From Chitinophaga silvisoli (lineage in GTDB: Bacteria > Bacteroidota > Bacteroidia > Chitinophagales > Chitinophagaceae): a DNA stretch of 64,000 nucleotides. Shown piece after piece: positions 33,768-42,023 of this stretch. A program made the translations under genes and the position numbers. Within the stretch, counting starts at the first letter, position 1, and every line of letters starts with the position of its first letter. The DNA lies in contig NZ_QTJV01000013.1 in NCBI RefSeq assembly GCF_003412465.1, forward strand, positions 186,001 to 250,000, written 5' to 3'. A model generated the notes under the pieces. That model had not been told where the DNA came from. It was given only the letters and a program-made list of their open reading frames with translations, and did no database searches.

Positions 33768-34253
33768 CTATTTCCGCTTATACTCCAATATGATCTCACT
33801 AAATGTCTTCTCCTTCTCCCCCTTGAAATGCACTTCCAGTTCATCCACCTTCTTCCATTTATACACGATCTTCTGCGGATAATCACAATCCGGGTTCTCC
33901 GCCACAAACCCATTCGCCTGAATCACCGTCACCTTGAATGGTACCGGCTTTCCAGTCTTCGGATCCGCCACTGCCACTACAGTAAAAACAAGATCATTCC
34001 CACTCCTCACCAACTGCATCTTATCCATCTCCACACTATCCTTCCCGGTTATACGATGTGTCATTCCTTCCCAGGTATTATCATCTTTCTTCACCCAATA
34101 CTCTGTAAAAGTACTGTGCTTCGTAGGCATACGCCAATACCCCAGTATGTGATCCACATACTTAAAGTCGGCCGGCTTTACCTGTGCAACACTGTTAGTG
34201 CAAAACAATAACAGCAGCAGGTATTTACTGTGGTACCACAGCTTCTTCCCCAT
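33768..34253 (-). CDS. DUF6265 family exported protein
   Basis: A 161-residue secreted protein. A signal peptide (KYLLLLLFCTNSVAQ) is cleaved near residue 24. The mature part has the DUF6265 pattern: FKYVDHILGYWRMPTKHSTFTEYW near its start, WEGMTHRITGKDSVEMDKMQL, then two or three beta-hairpins ending FSEIILEYKRK. The fold is probably a small lipocalin-like barrel; function is unknown for the family. Its start codon lies inside the 3' end of the UbiD-type gene, overlapping by 29 nt, which implies translational coupling. It is the last gene before the terminator at 33689-33715. Confidence 0.8.
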   Translation of the reverse strand: MGKKLWYHSKYLLLLLFCTNSVAQVKPADFKYVDHILGYWRMPTKHSTFTEYWVKKDDNTWEGMTHRITGKDSVEMDKMQLVRSGNDLVFTVVAVADPKTGKPVPFKVTVIQANGFVAENPDCDYPQKIVYKWKKVDELEVHFKGEKEKTFSEIILEYKRK

Positions 34254-36150
34254 ACATTTGTGGTTTATATTTCAGCGAAGGCGATGGCAGGAAAGGCCCG
34301 ATATTTAAAGAAGCCCATTTCTCATCTACTTTACGAATAGTCTCATCATCAGCCACTACAATATTTGGCCAGTCACGCTCAAAGCCATCCAGCAGCCTGG
34401 TTTTGAGGGTACCATCCATCCCTACGCCTGCCCACTCTTTTCCAGGCTGGCCGGCAACAGGATTACGTACTACAAAACTATCCCTTCTTGGATCCAGGTT
34501 ATTACAAAAACGCCACAGGGTGGTCGCCAGGTCGCTGACATCTACAGTATGTTCTACATAAATGATCATCTTGATGCCCAGCATTTCAGGCAGCGCATAC
34601 AGTTGCTCATTCAGTTCCTTAACATGAAGGGGACGTGCTTTTTGTACTGCTACGAACAGGCATGGAATATCCATTGCCAGCAGACTATCATTGATCCCCT
34701 TGATTTCAGGGAAACGTTTTTGCAGTTCAGCTTTATTGATAGCAGCAGGTTTGATATCCCGTACATGACTATCCAAAATCTCTTCGTCGTACTTGGTGGT
34801 AGCATCGATACACATCTTGCCACCGAAGCCCATTTTGGAGCAGGAGTGGTCGAGTACATCCATGGGGCCCTGGCTGAAATAGATGTCTGTAGCAGGATTC
34901 AGGTGCTTAAACATATATTGCGCCAGTGATTTGTAATCACTGATGGTCGTGTGCTGATCGGCGACAACCAGGATTTTGTTGAACATCATCTGGCCTGCGC
35001 CCCACATCGCGTTCATCACTTTCTGCGCCTGGCCTGGGTAGTCTTTCTTGATCTTGCTTATCACCAGGTTATGAAATACCCCTTCTACCGGCATTTCCAT
35101 ATCGATCATTTCAGGCACCATCGCCATTTTAATCGGTGCCAGGAAAATTCTTTCAGTCGCTTTACCGAGGTAAGCATCTTCCTGCGGGGGAATCCCGACG
35201 ATGGTAGCAGGATATACGGCATCTTTACGATGGGTGATGGCGGTAACATGGAAACGAGGGTACCAGTCTGCGAGGGAATAGTAACCGGTGTGGTCCCCAA
35301 ATGGTCCTTCCCAGATCAGGTCTTCTTCCGGATCTACATAGCCTTCGATCACGAAGTCAGCATCAGCAGGCACTTCGATTTCAGGCTGGGAGATGCATTT
35401 TACCAGTTCCACTTTCTGCTTGCGCAGGAAGCCCGCCAGCATGTATTCATCCACATTTTCAGGAAGTGGAGCGGTGGCAGAATAAGTATAGACAGGGTCA
35501 CCACCGAGTACAACGGCTACCGGCATGCGTTTTTTCAGTGCCTTGTATTCGTTGTAGTGTTTAGCGGAGACTTTGTGTTTATGCCAGTGCATACCGGTCA
35601 TCTGGCCATCGAACACCTGCATGCGGTACATGCCGACGTTGCGGATGCCGGTGTGCGGGTCTTTGGTGTGGATGACAGGGAGGGTGATGAAGGGACCACC
35701 ATCTTTAGGCCAGCATTGGATGACCGGGATTTTGGAGAGGTCCGGGTTGGCCATGACAACTTCCTGGCAGGCTCCTTTGCCGCTGACTACCTTAGGCATC
35801 CAGCTGGCGAATTGGCCGAGTTTAGGGAGCATGGCGAGTTTATCGAGGATGCTCTCTTTGGGTTTGGAAAGCATTTTGAAAAGGTCTTCGATTTGGCGGG
35901 CGATGTCGTCTAATTCGTTGACACCCAGCGCCAGGCACATCCTTTTAAGGCTGCCCATGGAGTTCATAAGAACAGGGAAGTCGGTGCCGGTGTTTTCAAA
36001 GAGGAGGGCTTTGCCGCCATCGGGGGATTTGCTGATCCGGTCAGTGATTTCGGAGATTTCCAGGATAGGGTCTACGAAGGTTTTGATGCGGACCAGTTCT
36101 CCGGCTTTGTCTAGTGTATCTATGAAGTGTTTCAGGTTCTTATATGCCAT
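34225..36150 (-). CDS. UbiD-family decarboxylase
   Basis: A 641-residue member of the UbiD/MqnP family of prenyl-FMN-dependent decarboxylases. Characteristic blocks are MNSMGSLKRMCLALG (residues ~60-75), HWHKHKVSAKHY, FGDHTGYYSLADWYPRFHVTAI with the catalytic E-D/E region in PEEDLIWEGPFGDHTG (~residues 275-295), and PPQEDAYLGKATERIFL. The 600+ residue form with this start (LKHFIDTLDKAGELVRI) is usual in Bacteroidota, where it is often named a menaquinone biosynthesis decarboxylase, plausible since these bacteria use menaquinone; not proven here. No UbiX gene is adjacent. A 17-bp hairpin lies 35 nt upstream of the ATG. Confidence 0.87.
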   Translation of the reverse strand: MAYKNLKHFIDTLDKAGELVRIKTFVDPILEISEITDRISKSPDGGKALLFENTGTDFPVLMNSMGSLKRMCLALGVNELDDIARQIEDLFKMLSKPKESILDKLAMLPKLGQFASWMPKVVSGKGACQEVVMANPDLSKIPVIQCWPKDGGPFITLPVIHTKDPHTGIRNVGMYRMQVFDGQMTGMHWHKHKVSAKHYNEYKALKKRMPVAVVLGGDPVYTYSATAPLPENVDEYMLAGFLRKQKVELVKCISQPEIEVPADADFVIEGYVDPEEDLIWEGPFGDHTGYYSLADWYPRFHVTAITHRKDAVYPATIVGIPPQEDAYLGKATERIFLAPIKMAMVPEMIDMEMPVEGVFHNLVISKIKKDYPGQAQKVMNAMWGAGQMMFNKILVVADQHTTISDYKSLAQYMFKHLNPATDIYFSQGPMDVLDHSCSKMGFGGKMCIDATTKYDEEILDSHVRDIKPAAINKAELQKRFPEIKGINDSLLAMDIPCLFVAVQKARPLHVKELNEQLYALPEMLGIKMIIYVEHTVDVSDLATTLWRFCNNLDPRRDSFVVRNPVAGQPGKEWAGVGMDGTLKTRLLDGFERDWPNIVVADDETIRKVDEKWASLNIGPFLPSPSLKYKPQMYGEEAVVPQ

Positions 36151-36185
36151 ACAAATCCTTGAAAAATTTATGCGAAGGTAACACC

Positions 36186-36223
36186 AAAATAAATGCTTTT
36201 GCTACCGCAAAAGCATTTATTTT
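36186..36223 (-). terminator. 17-bp hairpin upstream of the UbiD gene
   Basis: AAAATAAATGCTTTTGC (36186-36202) pairs perfectly with 36207-36223 around TACC. It lies 35 nt upstream of the UbiD-type ATG on the same transcript direction, so it either ends transcription from the upstream Pro-rich gene or acts as an attenuator in the leader. A T-rich run (TTTATTTT) lies within its 3' arm. Confidence 0.6.
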
Positions 36224-36252
36224 GATATAGATGACGCAGTGGGCGGCCCCGG

Positions 36253-36421
36253 CATAAAGGCATCCCTAAAACGCTCCCCAATATAAAGGCATCCCTTAAA
36301 ACGCCCCCCAACATAAAGGCTTCCCCAAAAAACGCCCCCCAACATAAAGGCATCCAAAAAACGCCCCCCAAACATAAAGGCATCCCCAAAAAACGCCCCC
36401 CAACATAAAGGCATCCAAAAA
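36253..36421. repeat. Five and a half tandem repeats of ~31 bp
   Basis: The unit, about 30-31 bp, starts ATAAAGGCATCC, then a variable A-rich part, then ACGCCCCCCAA. Five full copies and a partial sixth are present, differing by small changes in A-run and C-run length. Because the unit length alternates, no reading frame is conserved through the array, so the frame open on the minus strand is not a credible gene. Repeat units are too short for a leader and the spacers are absent, so this is not a CRISPR array. It resembles a minisatellite, lying between the Pro-rich gene and the UbiD hairpin. Confidence 0.85.
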
Positions 36422-36499
36422 CCTGACCACAATCATCCCAAAACGAAATAAGGCCATTCCCGAAGGGAACAGCCTTACTGTACTTTAATATCACATCAA

Positions 36500-36832
36500 C
36501 TATAAGCTAATATTCGCATTAATCACCACTCTCGGTCTCTTCACATACACAACTTCCTGTGGAGGTGGCGGTGGCGCTGGGGCATAAACAACTACTGGAG
36601 CAGGTACTGGCGCTGGCGCACAAACTGCAACCGGTGCTGGTACTGGTACAAATACTCTTGCGCCCGGGCGGCAATCATAATAAGCACCACGATAGCTTTT
36701 ATTGCAATCTTCCCAACGGCCAGCATGAACACGGTAACCTCTATCACAGCCATTTCCACGATGTCCATGTTGTGCCTGTGCACCTGCAACGGCTCCGCCC
36801 ATCAGCAGCATCATTAATACTATCTGTTTCAT
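36500..36832 (-). CDS. Small exported Pro/Val-rich protein
   Basis: A 110-residue protein with a signal peptide (IVLMMLLMGGAVAGAQA) ending near residue 20. The mature part starts HGHRGNGCDRGYRVHAGRWEDC, with three Cys and several aromatic and basic residues. It then has a Pro-Val-Ala tract (residues ~58-95, repeats of PVPAPV and PAPP) and ends VKRPRVVINANISL. The Cys and Arg-rich head resembles small surface proteins of Bacteroidota of unknown role; I do not recognise the family. Pro-Ala tracts act as rigid spacers across periplasm or cell surface. Its neighbour at 36894 is a similarly low-complexity exported protein. Confidence 0.75.
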   Translation of the reverse strand: MKQIVLMMLLMGGAVAGAQAQHGHRGNGCDRGYRVHAGRWEDCNKSYRGAYYDCRPGARVFVPVPAPVAVCAPAPVPAPVVVYAPAPPPPPQEVVYVKRPRVVINANISL

Positions 36833-36893
36833 ACTGTTTGATTTAGTTTTTGGTAAAATTGATTGGAATTAAAATATAGGAATTAATATATAC

Positions 36894-37175
36894 TTAAACG
36901 TTAAAAGTCGCATTTAAAGTGTGTGCCGGTGCTACATCACTATACACATGACGGTGATAACGATGTGGTCTGTGCGGCCGGTGATGCCAGTGGTGATGGT
37001 GTGTCACCCTGTGATGCGGATGCGGCGGCAATGGCGGACGCGGTGGCAGTGGAGGATGTGGCGGTAAATGCCTGTGATGCCTTACATAGTGCGGATGCGG
37101 AGGCCTTGGTGGCTGCGCATTCGAAACAATGAACCCTCCTAATATAAATAAGATGATGAATACTATCTTTTTCAT
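36894..37175 (-). CDS. Small exported His/Pro-rich protein
   Basis: A 93-residue protein. The ATG at 37175 begins MKKIVFIILFILGGFIVSNAQ, a clear signal peptide cut after residue 21. The mature part is almost entirely His, Pro and Arg: PPRPPHPHYVRHHRHLP, repeated PPLPPRP units, then HHHHWHHRPHRPHR, and ends SDVAPAHTLNATFNV. The His clusters could bind Zn, Cu or Ni, making it a periplasmic metal buffer; that is inferred from composition. A longer frame reaching 37274 lacks a leader and is unlikely. The gene upstream of the tandem repeat shares direction and likely lifestyle, but no operon is certain because 62 nt separate them. Confidence 0.75.
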   Translation of the reverse strand: MKKIVFIILFILGGFIVSNAQPPRPPHPHYVRHHRHLPPHPPLPPRPPLPPHPHHRVTHHHHWHHRPHRPHRYHRHVYSDVAPAHTLNATFNV

Positions 37176-37600
37176 GATCCTAAGGTTTAGTAAGTAAAAT
37201 AAAGTTAGCGCGATCGGATCTTCATGAGGAGAGTGGTAACAAATGAACAGGGAGGAAAAGCGTACAACCATCACAGTGCTTCTTATTCTTTACTCTCTCC
37301 GCGATTTCTGAATTCGTTCACTTCAATGATCAGTTGTTAATCGCTTTCTCTTTATTCCTGTTTTGCCTATGAAATTTCAAGAAGTATGCCAAAATCAAAA
37401 ATCCTTGAAGATCGTTGACCAGCACCAACTTACACTTACTAAAACTTTGAACAGCTTAGAATTTCGTGTTTCTTTTAGTGGGGAAATGGTCCTGTTCGTA
37501 CACTATATCCTAAATACAGGCTGCTTTTTTTTGTGTCTTTAAGTACATGTAAAATTTTGAGGACATACAATTTAATACGCTTTTTCAAACGCATCCTTCC
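37176..37600. other. Intergenic region with a doubtful 57-codon frame
   Basis: This 425-bp stretch has no recognisable gene. An ATG at 37369 (plus) opens 57 codons ending at 37542 (start MKFQEVCQNQKSLKIVDQHQ, then EFRVSFSGEMVLFVHYILNTG). The composition is protein-like, but there is no family match or clear promoter, so I do not call it a gene. A homopolymer of eight Ts at 37524-37531 lies near its end. Confidence 0.35.
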
Positions 37601-38449
37601 TTAAAATTTCGGACAGTTGGACACCTTCTGTTTACCCCAATGATTATAAGGGCCGCTGCCACCACCAAAGCGATACGCCAGCGTAAAACCAGTAAACACA
37701 TACCAGTCATCATACTTCTGTGACCCTCTGGGAAACCCTTCTTCAGGATAAGCACCCGGTCCTCTGTATGCATAACTCACCGTTTTCTGGCCATATGCAG
37801 CCAACAATGTATTGTAATCCGCATAGCCCTTACTCACATCATCCAGGTAATCAGAAAACGTTTTACGGAGGCCTATTTCAAAACCCGCTACCAGGTTGTC
37901 ACGCACCAAAAACTTTACACCTGCACCAAATGGTATGGAAACACTTGTAAGATTATATTGCTTACGGTCAGGATACTGTGGAAGCCCCTGCCCTTCTGTA
38001 TTCAGTCCTCTCAGTTTAATCACGTCTCCATTCGCATCGCGGGTGGTCGGATAAAAATTAAAGACACCTACTCCACCAAATACATATGGAGTCCAGCCCT
38101 TATCATCAATATCAAATAAATTTAATTCTAACCTAATATGACCTTCCATGATAGGAGAACGGAAACTCAGGTTCCTGTTTCTTAAATCGATCTGCTTGTT
38201 TGTACTGTCTGCACCGGCTATCCGCGCATATGTAAACCCGGCACCCAGTGTAACATGGGGAGTGAGATCCCTTTTTACAAACAAACCAATGTGATATCGC
38301 GTATAGCGCATATCCACCCGTGACTGTGATAAATCCCCGCTGTAATTACTGATCCCTAATGCACCACCAACCTGCCAGTACTGCCCAAAAACGGCAAAGG
38401 GGAGACAAACAAATAAAGTAACTAGTACCTTCCTGGAAATAATACGCAT
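37601..38449 (-). CDS. Outer-membrane protein, DUF6089-like
   Basis: A 282-residue predicted outer-membrane beta-barrel. The ATG at 38449 starts MRIISRKVLVTLFVCLPFAVFGQ, a signal peptide of ~23 residues. The mature part has the DUF6089 start (YWQVGGALGISNYSGDLSQSR), repeated amphipathic strands (HIGLFVKRDLTPHVTLGAGFTY, WTPYVFGGVGVFNFYP), a Gly-rich SIPFGAGVKFLVRDNLVAGFEIGL, and ends with FTGFTLAYRFGGGSG, leaving a short tail. An eight-to-ten-strand barrel similar to OmpW/OmpA-type is likely. Cell-surface or gliding-related functions have been proposed for relatives but are not established. A frame up to 38488 is open but the leader begins at 38449. Confidence 0.8.
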   Translation of the reverse strand: MRIISRKVLVTLFVCLPFAVFGQYWQVGGALGISNYSGDLSQSRVDMRYTRYHIGLFVKRDLTPHVTLGAGFTYARIAGADSTNKQIDLRNRNLSFRSPIMEGHIRLELNLFDIDDKGWTPYVFGGVGVFNFYPTTRDANGDVIKLRGLNTEGQGLPQYPDRKQYNLTSVSIPFGAGVKFLVRDNLVAGFEIGLRKTFSDYLDDVSKGYADYNTLLAAYGQKTVSYAYRGPGAYPEEGFPRGSQKYDDWYVFTGFTLAYRFGGGSGPYNHWGKQKVSNCPKF

Positions 38450-38489
38450 AAAATGGTTTCTCAATGCAATTAGATTTGGCATCAACATT

Positions 38490-38932
38490 CGTGATTGATT
38501 AGTGACCTTTTTTCATCGCATTTCGATAGGTATTTGTAACGGGGTATCAGGACATTGTTTTATAACGAATTAGACTGGCATAAAATTGTAAAGCAGGCAT
38601 TCTCATTCAAAACAACAGCCGCAAAATAGTACATTTTTGCAGGCTGAACAACTACTCCGGGAAATTAGAACTACTCAATTATTATTTACAGGCACTCGAT
38701 ATTGAGACTTATAAATAGACAAAAACACTCACATATTAGCTTTAAATGCTTAGCATCAGGGAGTTTAGTTGCATACATTTGTTGAAACGTTTTTTTTATT
38801 ATCTGAACCTAATACCTTACTTTCGAATAGTATCAATTCATCGTAAAATACTACCAGAATTTTGGATGAAATGGTCCTTAACGATGAACCTCATTTAGCC
38901 CTAACCGATTGATTGCTTTAATAAACTTCGCT
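38490..38932. other. AT-rich intergenic region, no gene seen
   Basis: About 440 bp between the barrel protein and the AraC-type gene. I see no credible coding frame, RNA gene, or strong hairpin. It is AT-rich and must hold both divergent promoters. No perfect TAnnTTTG was found next to either start codon. Confidence 0.5.
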
Positions 38933-39862
38933 ATGAAACAAAAACCTCCCCCTCAGGAGCAGATGGAGCTGTTAGCACTCAAAGCACTGTGTTTTGCAGA
39001 TGATCATGTTTCTGACTCTTTTGAGATGAAACACGTTTCCGAATGGCTTGGCATCTCCTACTCTTACTTCTATCACAGTTTTACTCAGGTAATCGGGGAA
39101 CCTTACTGGCAATATGTAAAAAGACATCGGTTGGAGTTGTCTGCAGGCCTGCTCAGGCATAGCGGGTACAATATCAGCGAGATTGCTGAACGCTCAGGTT
39201 ATGCAACTGTTGCTGCTTTTACAAAAGCGTTTACCCAGTATTTTGATAAGAGTCCCCGCAGCTTCAGGAAGATTCCCACCCTGCCCAATGAACAACGTAC
39301 CCTGCAATTGGTAGATTCTATCGTGAAAGCGTTTGATAAAAAGGGCGATACGATCACTTCTTATTTCAATTTTGAGCGCACTGAGATGACGTACCTGCCT
39401 GAGAGTATGTTGTATTATACTATCCTGTCGCGGGGCCAGGATCCGGTGGCGCATATGATTATGAAGATGACGAGGGAGGAGCTGCGCTTAAGGAAGATCC
39501 TGCAAATACAGGAACTGCCACAGGCCAGGGTGATTACCAGTACGCTGGATGCAGTACCCGTTACTTCGTATGAGCAAATGAGTATGTTCGCCGGGATCTT
39601 TTTGCCATGTAAAGATGTGACACAGGGCCTGATGACGATGGCACTGACCGAGAACCTGATGGCGAAGCGTATACCTGCAGGGCACTACATCAAACTGCCT
39701 GTACCCATGGATTTTGCGATGGCAGGCATCCCGATGTATGAGTTTATAGACAGGTATGTGAAGGAAGGAGTTTTTAAAATGAGCGGGAATCATTTCTTTA
39801 TTTCGCTGGTAGGACCGAATGAAAGTGAGATTTATATTCCATATATGAAGCAGTTGTTGTAA
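38933..39862 (+). CDS. AraC regulator with GyrI-like ligand domain
   Basis: A 309-residue regulator. The DNA-binding domain is N-terminal, unlike classical AraC: helices VSEWLGISYSYFYHSFTQ and ISEIAERSGYATVAAFTKAFTQ with the final SPRSFRK signature (residues ~20-112). A C-terminal effector-binding domain of the GyrI/SOUL type follows (ARVITSTLDAVPVTSYEQ, HYIKLPVPMDFAMAGIPMYEF, ~residues 195-309). This order matches the Rob/BmrR-like regulator class that responds to small hydrophobic compounds. The start at 38933 (MKQKPPPQEQ) is preferred to an alternative codon at 38909. A strong terminator follows. Its target is unknown; the next gene is an exporter-like protein. Confidence 0.85.
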   Translation: MKQKPPPQEQMELLALKALCFADDHVSDSFEMKHVSEWLGISYSYFYHSFTQVIGEPYWQYVKRHRLELSAGLLRHSGYNISEIAERSGYATVAAFTKAFTQYFDKSPRSFRKIPTLPNEQRTLQLVDSIVKAFDKKGDTITSYFNFERTEMTYLPESMLYYTILSRGQDPVAHMIMKMTREELRLRKILQIQELPQARVITSTLDAVPVTSYEQMSMFAGIFLPCKDVTQGLMTMALTENLMAKRIPAGHYIKLPVPMDFAMAGIPMYEFIDRYVKEGVFKMSGNHFFISLVGPNESEIYIPYMKQLL

Positions 39863-39884
39863 ATAAGCAATACTTTAAAAAAAT

Positions 39885-39916
39885 AAAACGGTTTTGCCTC
39901 CCGGCAGAACCGTTTT
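39885..39916 (+). terminator. Intrinsic terminator after AraC/GyrI gene
   Basis: AAAACGGTTTTGCC (39885-39898) pairs with GGCAGAACCGTTTT (39903-39916), 14 bp with one G-T pair, loop TCCC, followed by TATTTA. It lies 22 nt after the stop codon. Confidence 0.8.
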
Positions 39917-39984
39917 TATTTAGGCTTTGGCCAATTTATTGCTCTTTTTTACCTTCCTTTATAAAAATATTATAAAACCATCCC

Positions 39985-41091
39985 ATGAATGAAGTAAAGC
40001 TACCCTTTAATGCAAGACTTGCTTTCACCCTGTTGTCCCTTATCCTGCTCATGTATATTGCCAGGCTGGGACATGAGCTGCTGGTACCGCTGGCCTTTGC
40101 TTTTCTGATAGCTATCATGCTGCTGCCCATCGCCAGCTTTCTTGAAAAATGCCGGTTCTCCAGGGCCCTGGCCGCCCTTACCACTATCCTGTTAGTCGTG
40201 ATTTTGCTCTTTGGTGTCGGTATGCTGCTGGCTACGCAAATGGGCACTTTTGTAGCCGATTTTCCACACCTGCAACAACAATTGCTTCATACCATTACCG
40301 ATCTGCAAGCCTGGGTGAATATGAAATTTCACATTGACTCCGCCCGCCAGATGGATTATTTAGAACAACTGGCCATGGGCACACTGGGCTCTGCTACTGC
40401 TTTTGTGAGCACTACCCTCTTGTCATTGTCTTCCCTCCTGATCTTTATTATCTTCGTGTTATTATATACCTTCTTCCTCCTGCTCTATCGTTCACTGCTG
40501 GTTACATTCCTCATTACCGTGTTCGATGCAAAACACCGGGAAACCCTGCTCAGTGTGATTGTAGAGACACGACTGATCATTAAGGGATATGTAACAGGAC
40601 TGATGATTGAAATGGTGGTTGTTGCTTTTGTGAACTGTTGTCTTTTTTGGATCTTAGGAATCAAGTATGCGACACTGTTAGGTATTATGGCCGCGATCTT
40701 CAATATCATTCCTTACCTGGGCATCTATGTGGCGACCGTCATTTCTATGTTGCTGACATTGACAAACAGTACACTCGGAACTACCATCCAGGTGGGTGTA
40801 GGTTTGCTGGTAGTGCACTTCCTGGATAGTAATGTGCTGCTGCCACGCATCGTGGGCAGCAAGGTGAAGATCAATGCACTTATTACCATCCTGGCGGTAG
40901 TAGCGGGCAATTTGTTGTGGGGCGTACCGGGAATGTTCCTGGCCATTCCCTTCATTGCTATTTTGAAGATTATTTTTGAAAATATCGAACAAATGAAGCC
41001 CTGGGCTATTTTATTGGGGGATGCAGTATTGAAGAAGGTGGAGGTGCGCAGAACGAGTGAGGCTGCGGCGGAAGCTGCGCCGGAGAAGTAA
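39985..41091 (+). CDS. AI-2E family transporter
   Basis: A 368-residue integral membrane protein of the AI-2 exporter (PerM/YdiK/TqsA) family. Eight helices are expected. Clear ones are at residues ~8-26 (RLAFTLLSLILLMYIARLG), 30-50, 62-84, 150-175 (LLIFIIFVLLYTFFLLLYR), 205-230, 235-260, 268-290 and 305-335. The family signature GVPGMFLAIPFIAILKIIFEN is near the end, and a QVGVGLLVVHFLDSNVLLPRIVG block precedes it. Family members export autoinducer-2 or act as ion-coupled antiporters; the substrate here is unknown. The C-terminal tail is Ala/Glu-rich (EAAAEAAPEK). The gene begins 122 nt after the AraC/GyrI stop, beyond a terminator. Confidence 0.9.
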   Translation: MNEVKLPFNARLAFTLLSLILLMYIARLGHELLVPLAFAFLIAIMLLPIASFLEKCRFSRALAALTTILLVVILLFGVGMLLATQMGTFVADFPHLQQQLLHTITDLQAWVNMKFHIDSARQMDYLEQLAMGTLGSATAFVSTTLLSLSSLLIFIIFVLLYTFFLLLYRSLLVTFLITVFDAKHRETLLSVIVETRLIIKGYVTGLMIEMVVVAFVNCCLFWILGIKYATLLGIMAAIFNIIPYLGIYVATVISMLLTLTNSTLGTTIQVGVGLLVVHFLDSNVLLPRIVGSKVKINALITILAVVAGNLLWGVPGMFLAIPFIAILKIIFENIEQMKPWAILLGDAVLKKVEVRRTSEAAAEAAPEK

Positions 41092-41144
41092 GTTAAGGAA
41101 AAGTGAGCGTGGCTCACAAGCGTGAGTCGGCCGAAAAATAAAGC

Positions 41145-41720
41145 ATGAATCAACAATATAAAGAGATGGAAGTTCCTGTGCTGGAAGCAGAACACTTACA
41201 ACTGCGACCTATCAGCGAAAAAGACATCGCCGCATTGTTCAATTTATTTTCTTCGGAAAAGGTGACCCGTTTTATGGATATAGAGCGATTCATCAATGTA
41301 TCCGAAGCCGCACAGTTAGTCGTCTTTTTCAGGGAGAAGCTGCTGAGCGGAGAAGGTATGCGCTGGGGCATCTTCCAGCAGGACAATGATACCCTGATCG
41401 GTACCTGCGGCCTGCATCATATCAACAAAACGCATTATAAGGCGGAAATGGGTTACGACCTCCTCCCCGCTTTCTGGGGCAAGGGTATCATGACCGCCTC
41501 CCTGAACCGCTTACTGCAATACGCATTCGAAGTACTGTCGCTGAACCGGATCGAAGCGGTTGTAGACCCGGCCAATAAACTGTCGATCCTGCTCCTGGAA
41601 CGACTCGGTTTTCAGCAGGAAGGGCTGCTCAGGCAAGCCTTTTTCCAGAAAGGGAAGTTTGTAGATGCCTATATGTTCAGTCTCCTCTCCAGCGAGTACA
41701 ATTACGAATTACATTATTAA
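41145..41720 (+). CDS. GNAT acetyltransferase, RimJ/RimL-like
   Basis: A 191-residue acetyltransferase of the RimJ/RimL/SpeG type GNAT family (Acetyltransf_3). The start EHLQLRPISEKDIAALFNLF is typical of the family, followed by GTCGLHHINKTHYKAEMGYDLLP, the acetyl-CoA loop WGKGIMTASLNRLLQYAF, NRIEAVVDPANKLSILLLERLGFQQEG and a final beta-strand VDAYMFSLLSSEY. Usual substrates of this class are the N-terminal amino group of ribosomal proteins or small amines; the specific one is unknown. The gene lies 53 nt after the AI-2E stop and ends before a perfect terminator hairpin, so the two may be co-transcribed. Confidence 0.88.
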   Translation: MNQQYKEMEVPVLEAEHLQLRPISEKDIAALFNLFSSEKVTRFMDIERFINVSEAAQLVVFFREKLLSGEGMRWGIFQQDNDTLIGTCGLHHINKTHYKAEMGYDLLPAFWGKGIMTASLNRLLQYAFEVLSLNRIEAVVDPANKLSILLLERLGFQQEGLLRQAFFQKGKFVDAYMFSLLSSEYNYELHY

Positions 41721-41739
41721 CCAGTGAAGTATATGAATG

Positions 41740-41774
41740 AAGGCCCGGTTTAGCGCCATGCTAAACCGGGCCTT
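41740..41774 (+). terminator. Intrinsic terminator after first GNAT gene
   Basis: AAGGCCCGGTTTAGC (41740-41754) pairs perfectly over 15 bp with GCTAAACCGGGCCTT (41760-41774) around GCCAT, and is followed by TTGTAT. Confidence 0.8.
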
Positions 41775-41787
41775 TTGTATGGTAAAA

Positions 41788-41902
41788 AATACGGATAAGC
41801 CGGTTATGAGCCGGAAATAACCCGCAGATAAGCCGCCTCTTTTAGAATGCCGGTTATTGGCGGCTTATATGCGGGTTATCTGCGGGTTATCTGCGGAATA
41901 TC
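41788..41902. repeat. Compound inverted and direct repeat
   Basis: ATAACCCGCAGATAAGCCGCC (41817-41837) and 41859-41879 form a 21-bp stem with one mismatch. Inside and outside it, shorter words recur: GATAAGCC twice, CCGGTTAT twice, and TGCGGGTTATC twice in tandem (41870-41891). It lies between two GNAT genes, past the terminator, in a region without a coding frame. Confidence 0.7.
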
Positions 41903-42023
41903 TACCTTACAAAGTAGAACAGGCGTAGGTTAGAACCCGTTTTAAAGGCAGTATTACCTGCCAGCCCCAATATTTCAATCCTTATCCACCCTGCAGCCCC
42001 TTTTGCCCTGTCCAAAATCTTTA

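Noticed and set aside
34951-35913. A 320-codon antisense frame opposite the UbiD-type gene
   Set aside because: The sense strand encodes conserved UbiD blocks over the whole interval; the antisense protein is not family-like.
36253-36421. CRISPR array
   Set aside because: Units are contiguous without spacers, and there are no cas genes nearby.
36168-36494. A 108-codon minus-strand frame with repeats like LGGVFWMPLCWG
   Set aside because: It is the translation of the ~31-bp tandem repeat. Unit length alternates, no frame is kept through the array, and there is no leader or family match.
37369-37542. A 57-codon plus-strand frame in the 425-bp intergenic region
   Set aside because: There is no promoter-like element, no family and no operon partner; it is kept only as a note in the intergenic entry.
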